This document shows positions 25,902-34,035 of a DNA stretch of 60,717 bases, one piece after another (positions within the stretch are counted from its first letter, which is position 1; each line of letters begins with the position of its first letter). Location: contig ONWV01000001.1 of the NCBI GenBank assembly GCA_900321635.1, forward strand, positions 1-60,717, in the 5' to 3' direction. The stretch is from an uncultured Spirochaetaceae bacterium (lineage in GTDB: Bacteria > Spirochaetota > Spirochaetia > Sphaerochaetales > Sphaerochaetaceae). The translations under genes were made by a program, and so were the position numbers. The notes below the pieces were generated by a model, which saw only the letters and a list, made by a program, of their open reading frames with translations, ran no database searches and was not told where the DNA came from.

Positions 25902-27143
25902 TTAGGAATTGAACTTTTCACGGTTGATCCAAAGACCAAGAGCCGGATTAGGAATGTAGAAGATCTCTTCTCCGTCCACTGTGTTGTAACCGTACTTGAG
26001 CTTCTCAGGATCATACTTTTTGGAAAGTTCCTCATATGAAGCCGGAATGAATCCGACATCCTGGATCTCTTTCTGCGAGATGTCACGAACGGCATAGGTG
26101 ATTGAGAATCTTCCGTCGCTTGAACCGTGAATCAGGTGTGCGGCAACTCCCATGTTGGCCTGAAGGTCCTGATTCTCATTCAGAAGCTCCAGAGTGTGAA
26201 TTCTGCCCTTGTAGCCGTACTTTCTGATAAGAGCATCGTTTGTCTTGTCCTCACCGAACTTGTCAACAGCCGGAGCCAGGACAATCAGCTGACCGCCGTC
26301 GGCAATAGCCATTCTTGTGCGGTAGACAGCCTTGTTTCCCAGCCATGTGCTGTGGAATTCCTTCTCGTTCAGATATACGACACACTTCTTGATTCCTGTT
26401 TCGACATAGTCGATGTTCTTTTCCTGTGAAAGCTTCACGGCATCCTCAAGCGGCTTTCTGCCCTCTCCTATGAACAGACCGTGGGTCTGAATCACATCAT
26501 CGGGAGCGGTACAGACAGTGAGCATCCAAAGAATGTTCGCCTTCTTTGACAGATAATGCTCAAGAGCGTAGTCAAAGATGCGTCTGACAGGTGTAAAGTC
26601 GCGGCCCATCATTCTTTCCATGCCGTAGACGGCACCGATGATGTGGCTCTGGTTGATCATGTCCGATCCGCCTGCTCCGACAAAGAGGTTCTTTGCCTGG
26701 TTGGCCATGCCAATGACCTCATGAGGGACGACCTGACCTATTGAGAGCACAAGGTCGAAAGACGGATCCAGGACCATCTTGTTTACCTCTACAGCCACAC
26801 CCTTCTTCCAAAGACCTTCTGTGACCTCTGAAACAAACGAGGCGGGAACCTCGCCTATGTTGGTCACATCGTGACGCCAGTCATGGGCATGGAACTTTGA
26901 AAGAGGAATATCTCCGTACATGGCCTTGATTTCCTTCTCGGTCATTGGAACGTGTGTTCCCAAGGCCTCGAGAAGCTCAACACCGACGTTGTTCTCTACG
27001 CACCAATGATATGCGATGTTGGCAATCAGTCCTGCGTTTGAAAAACATCTGGTGTAGTCAGGAACGACCATCAGTATCTTTTTCGGTTTTCTCTGCTCCA
27101 AAGCAGAAATCACCATTTTCTTGATTTCTTTTTCAGTAAGCAT
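25902..27143 (-). CDS. LarA-family nickel-pincer racemase/epimerase, probable sugar-acid 2-epimerase
   Basis: 413 residues with LarA-family marks: VVPDYTRCFSN, the LEALGTHVPMTEKE segment, HDWRHDVTNIG, and VVPHEVIGMANQAKNLFVGAGG, which contains a His and the Lys expected to bind the NPN nickel cofactor. The family inverts alpha-hydroxyacids; members include lactate racemase and D-gluconate 2-epimerases. Its place between 6-phosphogluconate dehydrogenase and uxaC argues for D-mannonate/D-gluconate as substrate rather than lactate. It would need the LarB/LarC/LarE cofactor enzymes, not in this window. RBS AAGGAA. Preceded by a terminator hairpin, so its transcription may be partial read-through. 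Confidence 0.82.
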   Translation of the reverse strand: MLTEKEIKKMVISALEQRKPKKILMVVPDYTRCFSNAGLIANIAYHWCVENNVGVELLEALGTHVPMTEKEIKAMYGDIPLSKFHAHDWRHDVTNIGEVPASFVSEVTEGLWKKGVAVEVNKMVLDPSFDLVLSIGQVVPHEVIGMANQAKNLFVGAGGSDMINQSHIIGAVYGMERMMGRDFTPVRRIFDYALEHYLSKKANILWMLTVCTAPDDVIQTHGLFIGEGRKPLEDAVKLSQEKNIDYVETGIKKCVVYLNEKEFHSTWLGNKAVYRTRMAIADGGQLIVLAPAVDKFGEDKTNDALIRKYGYKGRIHTLELLNENQDLQANMGVAAHLIHGSSDGRFSITYAVRDISQKEIQDVGFIPASYEELSKKYDPEKLKYGYNTVDGEEIFYIPNPALGLWINREKFNS

Positions 27144-27165
27144 TGGATTTCCTTTTGTATCCCCA

Positions 27166-27199
27166 ATAAAACGGTTCCACCCGCAATGCGGATGGAACC
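27166..27199 (-). terminator. Terminator or attenuator after gnd inside the uronate operon
   Basis: Minus strand GGTTCCATCCGCA-TTGCGGGTGGAACC followed by TTTTATT. The stem is strong but the U-run is short, and genes of the same pathway follow in the same direction, so partial termination is likely. Confidence 0.7.
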
Positions 27200-27206
27200 T
27201 GAAAAA

Positions 27207-28661
27207 TTATGCGTTGTAAGTTGAAGCTGAGGTGCTTCCGCCTTCGCCTGTCCAGTTGGTGTGGAAGAACTTTCCTCTCTCCTGGTCCACTCTCTCATAG
27301 GTGTGGGCGCCGAAGTAGTCTCTCTGTGCCTGAAGGAGGTTTGCAGGGAGTCTGTCAGTTGTGTAACCGTCGAAGTAGCTAAGGGCGCTTGAGAATGCCG
27401 GTGTGGGGATTCCGCAAAGAGCTGCGTTAGCGACAACCTTTCTCCAGGACGGGAGAAGACTCTCGATCAGTGACTTGAAGTACGGATCAAGAAGCAGGTT
27501 GGAAAGCTCCGGGTTCTTGTCGTATGCTTCCTTGATCTTTCCGAGGAATGTAGAACGGATGATGCATCCGCCTCTCCACATCAGTGCGATTCCGCCGTAG
27601 TTGAGCTTCCAGCCGTAGTTCTTGGCTGCAGCCTTCATCAGGACATAGCCCTGGGCATAGGAGATGATCTTGGAGGCAAGAAGAGCCTTTCTGATATCCT
27701 CGATCATAGCAGCCTTGTCGCCTGTGTACTTTTCTCTCTTGACCTTGTACTCTGCGCTGGCCTCGACACGCTCTGCCTTCATTGCAGAAAGGCATCTTGC
27801 AAAGACAGCCTCACCGATCAGAGTAAGAGGAACGCCCTCGTCCAGAGCGGCGATTCCTGTCCACTTTCCGGTACCCTTCTGACCTGCGGTATCAAGAATC
27901 TTGTCTACAAGAGGCTTTCCGTCCTCATCCTTCTTGGCGAGAATCTCGCTTGTGATCTGGATGAGATAGCTGTCAAGCTCGGTCTTGTTCCACTTTGTGA
28001 ACACTTCGTGCATCTCGTCGGGATTCATTCCCAAAAGGTCCTTCATAAGCTGATAGGCTTCGCAGATGAGCTGCATGTCGCCGTACTCGATTCCGTTGTG
28101 GACCATCTTTACAAAGTGACCAGCACCGCCGTTTCCGACCCAGTCGCAGCAAGGACTTCCGTCCTCTACCTTTGCACTTACAGCCTGGAAGATCGGCTTG
28201 ACCAAAGGCCATGCTGCCTCTGATCCGCCCGGCATCATGGACGGTCCCTTCAATGCTCCCTCCTCTCCGCCGGAAATACCTGTTCCGATGTAGAGAAGAC
28301 CCTTGGACTCGACATACTCACAGCGTCTGATGGTATCGGGGAAGTGGCTGTTTCCGCTGTCAATGATGACATCGCCCGGCTCAAGGACAGGAATAAGCTT
28401 CTCAATGAAGTCATCGACTGCCTGGCCTGCCTTGACAAGAAGCAGGACCTTTCTGGGTCTTGCGAGGTTGTCTGCCAGTTCCTGGATGCTGTGGCATCCG
28501 ATGATGTTCTTTCCCTTGGCTCTGCCGCTTGTGAAGGCATCTACCTTCTCGACTGTTCTGTTGTAGACAGCGACTGTGAAGCCCTTGGACTCCATATTCA
28601 TAACAAGGTTCTCACCCATTACGGCGAGACCGATTAATCCGATATCTGCTTTTTTAGCCAT
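27207..28661 (-). CDS. gnd: 6-phosphogluconate dehydrogenase, decarboxylating
   Basis: 484 residues, full length. Oxidises 6-phosphogluconate to ribulose-5-phosphate and CO2. N-terminal Rossmann fold GLIGLAVMGENLVMNM followed by NRT, the NADP+-type ending; substrate-binding GGEEGALKGPSMMPGG and catalytic GHFVKMVHNGIEYGDMQ with the essential Lys; ILDTAGQKGTGKWT and the C-terminal RDYFGAHTYERVD. AGAGGT precedes the ATG, three bases after the kinase stop. Its presence inside a hexuronate operon is unusual and central to the pathway proposed below. Confidence 0.96.
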   Translation of the reverse strand: MAKKADIGLIGLAVMGENLVMNMESKGFTVAVYNRTVEKVDAFTSGRAKGKNIIGCHSIQELADNLARPRKVLLLVKAGQAVDDFIEKLIPVLEPGDVIIDSGNSHFPDTIRRCEYVESKGLLYIGTGISGGEEGALKGPSMMPGGSEAAWPLVKPIFQAVSAKVEDGSPCCDWVGNGGAGHFVKMVHNGIEYGDMQLICEAYQLMKDLLGMNPDEMHEVFTKWNKTELDSYLIQITSEILAKKDEDGKPLVDKILDTAGQKGTGKWTGIAALDEGVPLTLIGEAVFARCLSAMKAERVEASAEYKVKREKYTGDKAAMIEDIRKALLASKIISYAQGYVLMKAAAKNYGWKLNYGGIALMWRGGCIIRSTFLGKIKEAYDKNPELSNLLLDPYFKSLIESLLPSWRKVVANAALCGIPTPAFSSALSYFDGYTTDRLPANLLQAQRDYFGAHTYERVDQERGKFFHTNWTGEGGSTSASTYNA

Positions 28662-28664
28662 AAA

Positions 28665-29741
28665 TTACCTCTTTACTCTTGCGTTGCCTTTGTAGATGGA
28701 CATAATCTGATCCTCATCAGCCGGCGTGCCGTAGTCTGTGAGAACTGTTGTTGCAAGAACACCTGTTGCCCAACCGAACTTGATCCAGTCTTCCTCAGGC
28801 TTTCCTGAAAGAATTGCATACAGAAGACCGCCGACGAATCCGTCTCCGCCGCCGATTCTGTCCATGACCTGAATCGGTCTTGGAAGCTCTTCGTACCAGT
28901 TGTTTCCGACACTGACAAGTGCGCCCCAGTTGTGCTCGTTGGCACTGACAACCTCTCTGAGGGTTGTGGCATAGACCTGAGCGTTAGGATAGGACTTCTT
29001 GACCTCTCCGATCATTCCCTTGAACTGCTCGATCTTGTTTGCAAGATCCTTTCCACCGGCCTCAGGGCCCTTCATTCCGAGACAGAGCTGGAAGTCCTCT
29101 TCGTTTCCGACAAGGATGTCAGCAACTGATGCAATCTCGCTGAATGCAGCACTAAGCTCCTTCTCTCTGCCCTTCCAGAAGCTTGCTCTGTAGTTCAGGT
29201 CGAAGGCAATGAGGGTTCCGTTCTTCTTGGCTTCTCTTGCAACATCAAGACAGAACTGTGTTGTCTCGTGGCTCAGAGCTGCAATCAGTCCTGAAAGGTG
29301 GAGAATCTTGACTCCGTCCTCTTTGAAGATCTTCTTCAGATCAAAGTCAGAAGCCTTGAGAGTTCTTCCGACCTCACCGGATCTGTCGTTCCAGACTCTG
29401 GGTCCGCGGCTTCCGAAACCGCTGTCAGCGATATTGAACTGGTGTCTGTAACCCCAGGCTCCGCCCTGCTCTACTTCAGGTCCGGTGTACTCGATGTTTC
29501 TGAATCTGAGTTCGGCCTTGATGAATGATGCAATCGGGCTTTCCTTGACAAATGATGTCAGGACCATGGTCTTAAGGCCAAGGGAGGCAGAAACGTTGAG
29601 AACGTTGCTTTCTGCACTGGTTGCCTGAAGTTCGAAAAGATGGCTTGTGTGAACAGGAAGTCTGTTTGCAGGGGTAATTCTCACACCCATGCTGGTCGGA
29701 CACACAAGATCGTACTTGCTGTTTTCTCTAAGTTTCAACAT
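28665..29741 (-). CDS. PfkB-family sugar-acid kinase (KDG kinase-like, or gluconate kinase)
   Basis: 358 residues of the ribokinase fold: SNVLNVSASLGL (usually GGxxxN), SGLIAALS, IAFDLNYRASFWKGRE, ADILVGNEEDF and the catalytic RIGGGDGFVGG, with Asp as general base. Similar to the kinase half of the Eda-KdgK fusion, so it is a second sugar-acid kinase in the same operon. KDG is the default substrate, but co-transcription with gnd makes D-gluconate plausible. AGAGGAG before the ATG. Lies 3 bases from gnd and 15 from uxuB. Confidence 0.82.
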   Translation of the reverse strand: MLKLRENSKYDLVCPTSMGVRITPANRLPVHTSHLFELQATSAESNVLNVSASLGLKTMVLTSFVKESPIASFIKAELRFRNIEYTGPEVEQGGAWGYRHQFNIADSGFGSRGPRVWNDRSGEVGRTLKASDFDLKKIFKEDGVKILHLSGLIAALSHETTQFCLDVAREAKKNGTLIAFDLNYRASFWKGREKELSAAFSEIASVADILVGNEEDFQLCLGMKGPEAGGKDLANKIEQFKGMIGEVKKSYPNAQVYATTLREVVSANEHNWGALVSVGNNWYEELPRPIQVMDRIGGGDGFVGGLLYAILSGKPEEDWIKFGWATGVLATTVLTDYGTPADEDQIMSIYKGNARVKR

Positions 29742-29756
29742 GTTCTGTCTCCTCTC

Positions 29757-31352
29757 TTAAGCTACTGTATTATGCAGGGTCTTCCTTACTGCACCGGGAC
29801 CTGCGTTCATGCTCTGGAAAGCGGAAATGACTGCATCGCAAAGCGGTGACTTGAGGACGTTGTATCCCCAGATATCCTCTCTTGAGAGAATCTTGTCCAG
29901 CTCTCCGCCCTTCAGTGGTTTTCCGAAGCTGATTGAGCTGATATCGGCATGTGCTGACTCTGCAAGCGGATCCGGGCTGAGCTCGAACGGCTTTCCGTTG
30001 TCATCGATTGCCAGAAGGTATCTGATCCAGGAAGCCAGGACAACAGGGATGACCTTGAGGTTCGCAAGGTCCAGATTGTTCTCTCTGTATGCCTTGACGG
30101 TCTCGCCGAAGCGGATTGCAAGCTTCTGGCTTGTATCCGTTGCGATTCTCTGCGGTGTGTCAGGCATAAACGGATTGGGAAGTCTCTTGTAGACGACATC
30201 GTCGATGAATGCCTTCGGAGAAAGAATCTTGGGATCTGTGACAACAGGAAGACCCTCGACATAGCCCAGTCTCTCGATGTATTTGACGATATCCTGGTCC
30301 TTCATCTCATCGGAAATCTTGGTGTATCCGAGAAGACAGCCCATGACGCTCATTGCGGTGTGCAGAGGATTGAGGCAGGTGCAGACCTTCATGCGCTCGA
30401 CCTTTGTGACTGTATCACGGTCTGTGAAGTAGACACCGGCCTTGTCCAGAGCAGGTCTTCCGTTGGGGAACTTGTCCTCAACAACAAGGTACTCGCACTC
30501 CTCTGAGTTGACGAATGCTGCGACGTAGGATCTCTTGGCGGTGATGATGACATCCATGTCTTCAACTCCGTCCTTCTTCAATGTCTCGCAGACCATCGGA
30601 TCCGGTCTTGGTGTGATTTTGTCGATCATTGACCATGGAAAGCTGACCTGCTTCTCATCGCAGAGCCAGGTAACGAAATCCTGTGAGACCATGCCCATCT
30701 CGGCCCATCTCTTTGCAATTGTGGAGATACCTGTGAACAGCTTAAGTCCGTTCTGAGAACAGTTGTCCATGCTCACGACGGCGATAGGATATTTTCCGGC
30801 CTTGAATCTCTCATTAAGAAGGGAGACGACCATGCAGCAGATTGTCGAGCACTTCTCAGGTCCTCTGAGAATATCATCCTGAACATACTGCGGAGCTGTG
30901 GCATAGCCCTTCTCCGTGATGGTGAAGCTGACCATCTGAAGTGCAGGATTCTTGAAAATCTCCACAAAGTTCTTCCACTCAGGTCTCTGGGTATTGCAGA
31001 CCATGGCATCTGCGACAGAGGCGCAGACTTCCTTGTCCACAGTTCCGTCGGCCTTGAGGGTGACGTTGATGTTGATGTTGTCAAAAGGCTTGTAACCCTT
31101 TGTCACAACTTCCTCGTCAAAACCTTCACCAACAATAATTCCGCTGTCTGCCAGATTCTTATTCAAAAGGTCCTGCATCCTTGCGGCAAGGAAGATGCGG
31201 AAAATGTTTCCACCACCGAAATGAACCCACTTGCAGGCCTTGGCGGTGTTTTCTCTCATTTTCTCAATGTCATACTGAGGGAGCTTATAGCCCTTCTCAA
31301 TCCACTGTTTCCTTGATTCAGCGTTTTCAATGCTCTTTAAATTAAGTTTCAC
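29757..31352 (-). CDS. uxuB: Mannitol-dehydrogenase family oxidoreductase, probable fructuronate reductase
   Basis: About 531 residues. Reduces D-fructuronate to D-mannonate (or tagaturonate to altronate) with NADH. N-terminal dinucleotide site WVHFGGGNIFRIF (family GxGNIGRG), then FTITEKGYA, VSMDNCSQNGLKL, CEYLVVEDKFPNGRP, NPLHTAMSVMGCLLGY with the catalytic Lys/Asn/His region further on. The GTG at 31352 follows AAGGAGG by 7 bases; the frame is open upstream but that part lies inside uxaE. With no altronate or mannonate dehydratase nearby, the exact product fate is open. Confidence 0.86.
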   Translation of the reverse strand: MKLNLKSIENAESRKQWIEKGYKLPQYDIEKMRENTAKACKWVHFGGGNIFRIFLAARMQDLLNKNLADSGIIVGEGFDEEVVTKGYKPFDNININVTLKADGTVDKEVCASVADAMVCNTQRPEWKNFVEIFKNPALQMVSFTITEKGYATAPQYVQDDILRGPEKCSTICCMVVSLLNERFKAGKYPIAVVSMDNCSQNGLKLFTGISTIAKRWAEMGMVSQDFVTWLCDEKQVSFPWSMIDKITPRPDPMVCETLKKDGVEDMDVIITAKRSYVAAFVNSEECEYLVVEDKFPNGRPALDKAGVYFTDRDTVTKVERMKVCTCLNPLHTAMSVMGCLLGYTKISDEMKDQDIVKYIERLGYVEGLPVVTDPKILSPKAFIDDVVYKRLPNPFMPDTPQRIATDTSQKLAIRFGETVKAYRENNLDLANLKVIPVVLASWIRYLLAIDDNGKPFELSPDPLAESAHADISSISFGKPLKGGELDKILSREDIWGYNVLKSPLCDAVISAFQSMNAGPGAVRKTLHNTVA

Positions 31353-31366
31353 AGGAGCCTCCTTAA

Positions 31367-32803
31367 TTACTTCTGGAGAATATCTTTGACATGATGTCCG
31401 ATGTGATCGAAGAGAAGCTGTGCATACTCTTCTCTGTACTTTCTCCACAGTGTGTAGAGCTTGTCTTTGAAGGCATAGCTGCCATCTTTGTTCTTCTCAT
31501 TGAGAATAAGACCGTATGTGATGTGGATCAGCTGTCTTGAGTCGTTCAGCTTAAACAGATCCGGAAGCTGCGCATCAGTAAGTGTGTCGATATTAGGAAT
31601 CTTGTTCAGATCAGTTGTGACATGGTAGTAAGCTGTCGCAGCCTCAAAAGCTGTGAGAGCATACTTGTGAACTGCTCTGTAAAGGCTCGGATCCTTGATG
31701 GCAACAAGCTTCATTGCCTCAAGCCAGTTTGTTCCGGCAGTCTTGAGGTGGAAGCGACCCTTTGTCTCCTTTCCTGCTGACGGGAAGATGGAGAACTTAT
31801 CAGATCCGCTGTGGATGGAAATCTTGTAACCGAAGTGTCTTGAGATTGCGGCATGGATCTTCATCTCAGCTGAGAACTGCTTGATATCACCTATGTAATC
31901 GATACCCTTCTGGAACTCTCCGCAGAATCTCGGAGCAACCGTGCTGACGCGGACCTTGTGTCTGACAAGCTCGTTGGCAACAAAGAAGTGCTGAGCAGGA
32001 AGAGTCGGAGTCATTGTCTCGTCGATTGAAACCTCGAAGTCTGCAAGCTGTTTTCCGTTGCTGATGATTTTATTGAAGAAGATATCAATGGCGTGCTCGA
32101 TTGCCTTTGAATAGATGAGAACAGTTCTCTTGTAAAGCTCCTCATCGAATGAGATGACAACGCCCTCTCCGACATCGAAGCTCTTATTCATATAGATATC
32201 CTCAAGGTCCTTGTTAGGAACATACTTGGAAAAGACCTGTTCCTTTGAAAGATGCTCGATTGTATTGTCAATCTGCTCGCTGCAGTCCAGTGTGATCATG
32301 GTGCATCCGCTTTCAAGAGCATAGCTGACCTCCGAGGCAGTCTTGACGTGGTCTCCGTCGGCACCCCAGCCTGTCTTGTATCCGCATCTGAAAACAGCGA
32401 AGCTTGCGCTGTCGATGACATCAGCGAATGTTCTGTTTGTGAGATTCAGCTCTCTGATTGACTGCTGAGCCAGAATCGGAGTCACCTCAGGATACTTCTT
32501 GAAAACTCTGAGATGTCCGTCTGTTGCGATTCCAAGGCGGTCTCCTACTCCCACTGTCTTGTCCCTGTCCAGAACTCTTGTCGGAGTTGTCCACGGGAAA
32601 AGTGCACGCATCTTAACTGCATTGGCATGGCAAAGAGGAGCCAATGTATACTCCTTTCCATCTGCGCTGACCTTCTCACCCTCGAAACCGAGTGCAGGAT
32701 CTGCAATAAAATAGTCCTTGTCTTCTGCAGCTACCATGCAGAGACCATCGTTCACCGAATCCTTGTAAATGTCGAACTGACGACCATCAGATGTCTTGAA
32801 CAT
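31367..32803 (-). CDS. uxaE: Tagaturonate/fructuronate epimerase
   Basis: About 478 residues of the UxaE family, first characterised in Thermotoga, which interconverts D-tagaturonate and D-fructuronate so that galacturonate and glucuronate feed one route. Conserved parts are RDKTVGVGDRLGIATDGHLR, the SIRELNLTNRTFADVIDSAS segment, FRCGYKTGWGADGDHVKT, SVAP-like TVAPRFCGEFQKGIDYIGD and SIHSGSDKFSIFP with His/Asp/Lys residues. GGAGG precedes the ATG at 32803; an upstream in-frame start would run across the promoter. First gene of the operon, divergent from the GntR regulator. Confidence 0.9.
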   Translation of the reverse strand: MFKTSDGRQFDIYKDSVNDGLCMVAAEDKDYFIADPALGFEGEKVSADGKEYTLAPLCHANAVKMRALFPWTTPTRVLDRDKTVGVGDRLGIATDGHLRVFKKYPEVTPILAQQSIRELNLTNRTFADVIDSASFAVFRCGYKTGWGADGDHVKTASEVSYALESGCTMITLDCSEQIDNTIEHLSKEQVFSKYVPNKDLEDIYMNKSFDVGEGVVISFDEELYKRTVLIYSKAIEHAIDIFFNKIISNGKQLADFEVSIDETMTPTLPAQHFFVANELVRHKVRVSTVAPRFCGEFQKGIDYIGDIKQFSAEMKIHAAISRHFGYKISIHSGSDKFSIFPSAGKETKGRFHLKTAGTNWLEAMKLVAIKDPSLYRAVHKYALTAFEAATAYYHVTTDLNKIPNIDTLTDAQLPDLFKLNDSRQLIHITYGLILNEKNKDGSYAFKDKLYTLWRKYREEYAQLLFDHIGHHVKDILQK

Positions 32804-32827
32804 TAGATTTCCTCCATATGTAGTTTC

Positions 32828-32856
32828 ATCATAAGATGATTTAGCTGACAAATCAA
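32828..32856 (-). promoter_or_regulatory. Promoter of the uronate operon (uxaE onwards)
   Basis: Minus strand TTGATT (32856-32851), 17-base spacer, TATGAT (32833-32828). Its -35 lies inside the left arm of the inverted repeat at 32853-32872, so a repressor bound there would block it. Confidence 0.6.
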
Positions 32857-32872
32857 CTAAAATATCAGTTGA
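32853..32872. promoter_or_regulatory. Probable GntR operator between uxaE and gntR
   Basis: Perfect 6-base inverted repeat TCAACT-8-AGTTGA. The left arm covers the uxaE -35 and the right arm the gntR -35, consistent with one regulator controlling both directions, and a FadR/ExuR-type FCD regulator is encoded next to it. Confidence 0.55.
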
Positions 32873-32897
32873 AATTGAAAAAACTTTGTTGGATAAT
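32869..32897 (+). promoter_or_regulatory. Promoter of gntR, leaderless type
   Basis: TTGAAA (32869-32874), 17-base spacer, GATAAT (32892-32897), six bases, ATG at 32904. Confidence 0.6.
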
Positions 32898-32903
32898 AAA
32901 AGC

Positions 32904-33554
32904 ATGCTAACCGATTTAGTCTACAACGATCTGCGATCCAAAATACTCAGCCTTGAGATGAAGCCAGGAACGGAACTGAGCTTCACCACTCTCAAGCCGC
33001 TCTACAATGTCAGTATCTCCCCCATCCGGGATGCTCTGAAACGCCTCCAAAGTGAAGGTCTTGTAGAGATCAAACCCCAAAGCGGCACATCTGTCTCTCT
33101 TATAAATATGGCTAAGGTAAGAGACGAGAGATTCCAGAGGCTGTTTCTTGAACTGGGCGCGGTTGAGAAGGCTTTTGACACCGGGATTAGCAAGCAACTC
33201 ATTGAGCAGTGGGAAATTAGCATCCAAAAGCAGAACGATTGCTTTGCATGCAGGGACACCACATCATTCCTAAAACTTGATAATGACATGCATAGGTTGC
33301 TTTTCCGGGCCTGCGGTCATGAGAAGGTTTTTGATCAGATTCTGGCAACAAGCGGAAACTACCACCGAATAAGAATGGTCAGCTACCTGTTTGATGAAAT
33401 CTTCTCAAACGCAATTGAGCAGCACAAAATTATATTAAGCGCTCTTAAGGACGGATCCATGCAGGATGTGCTTAATCTTGAACGCAAGCACATTTCCAAA
33501 CTTGACATGGAGACTGCCGGATACCGCAGGGCTTACCCGCAGTTCTTTAAGTAA
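32904..33554 (+). CDS. GntR-family regulator with FCD domain, probable uronate-responsive repressor
   Basis: 216 residues. N-terminal winged helix: VYNDLRSKILSLEMKPGTELS, then VSISPIRDALKRLQSEGLVEIKPQSGTSVS (recognition helix and wing). C-terminal helical FCD domain with the metal/ligand residues in LDNDMHRLLFRACGH, RIRMVSYLF and EQHKIILSAL, as in UxuR/ExuR-type regulators that bind hexuronate intermediates. Divergent from uxaE with an inverted repeat over both -35 boxes, so it most likely represses the operon and itself. ATG at 32904 is six bases after the -10; an upstream TTG would precede the transcription start. Confidence 0.9.
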   Translation: MLTDLVYNDLRSKILSLEMKPGTELSFTTLKPLYNVSISPIRDALKRLQSEGLVEIKPQSGTSVSLINMAKVRDERFQRLFLELGAVEKAFDTGISKQLIEQWEISIQKQNDCFACRDTTSFLKLDNDMHRLLFRACGHEKVFDQILATSGNYHRIRMVSYLFDEIFSNAIEQHKIILSALKDGSMQDVLNLERKHISKLDMETAGYRRAYPQFFK

Positions 33555-33606
33555 TATATCAGTTACAATCCTTTCAGGGGCCTCCTCTCAGAGACCCCGC
33601 TGAGGA

Positions 33607-33642
33607 CAAAAAAAGAAGACGGCTGAACACCGTCTTCTTTTT
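33607..33642. terminator. Bidirectional terminator between gntR and the STAS gene
   Basis: AAAAAAAGAAGACGG-CTGAACA-CCGTCTTCTTTTT: a perfect stem flanked by A and T runs, usable for both converging genes. Confidence 0.88.
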
Positions 33643-33658
33643 GTCTGCTTCGGTAACC

Positions 33659-33955
33659 TTACTGGATTGTGAAGAAATCCAGAAGACCGGTTACAGAAAG
33701 AACTTCGCGAACCATCTCGGGCAGATTCTTAAGAACCATACCACCGCGCTTGCTCATTGTCTTGTAAGCTGAAAGAAGGACACGAACTCCTGCAGATGAG
33801 ATGTACTCAAGATCCTGGAGATCCAGAATAAGCTCAGTCATGCCGTCGAGAGACTCAGTAAGATCTGCGTTGAGAACAGGAGCAGTATTGGTGTCAAGAC
33901 GACCTGATACGCTGTATGTAATCTTAGTTCCCTCTACATTCTTCTTGAATTCCAT
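33659..33955 (-). CDS. STAS-domain anti-sigma factor antagonist
   Basis: 98 residues, whole SpoIIAA/RsbV fold: VSGRLDTNTAPVLNADL, LILDLQDLEYISSAGVRVLLSAY with the phosphorylatable Ser in SSAG, and MVREVLSVTGL. It would release a sigma factor or other target when dephosphorylated. The SpoIIE-type phosphatase encoded just upstream is its natural partner; no RsbW-like kinase is in the window. GGAGG before the ATG, and its own -10 box at 33989-33994. Confidence 0.92.
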   Translation of the reverse strand: MEFKKNVEGTKITYSVSGRLDTNTAPVLNADLTESLDGMTELILDLQDLEYISSAGVRVLLSAYKTMSKRGGMVLKNLPEMVREVLSVTGLLDFFTIQ

Positions 33956-33988
33956 TGAAATCCTCCCCGGACAAAATCGTCCTTATGT

Positions 33989-33994
33989 ATTATA
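33989..33994 (-). promoter_or_regulatory. -10 box of the STAS gene
   Basis: Minus-strand TATAAT in the context AGTATATAAT; the -35 is poor. A small GGAC-GATTTT-GTCC hairpin lies in the leader, so the gene can be expressed apart from the phosphatase. Confidence 0.4.
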
Positions 33995-34035
33995 TACTCT
34001 TATTTTCGAAAAAAATCCATATCCTTTGTTCAAAT

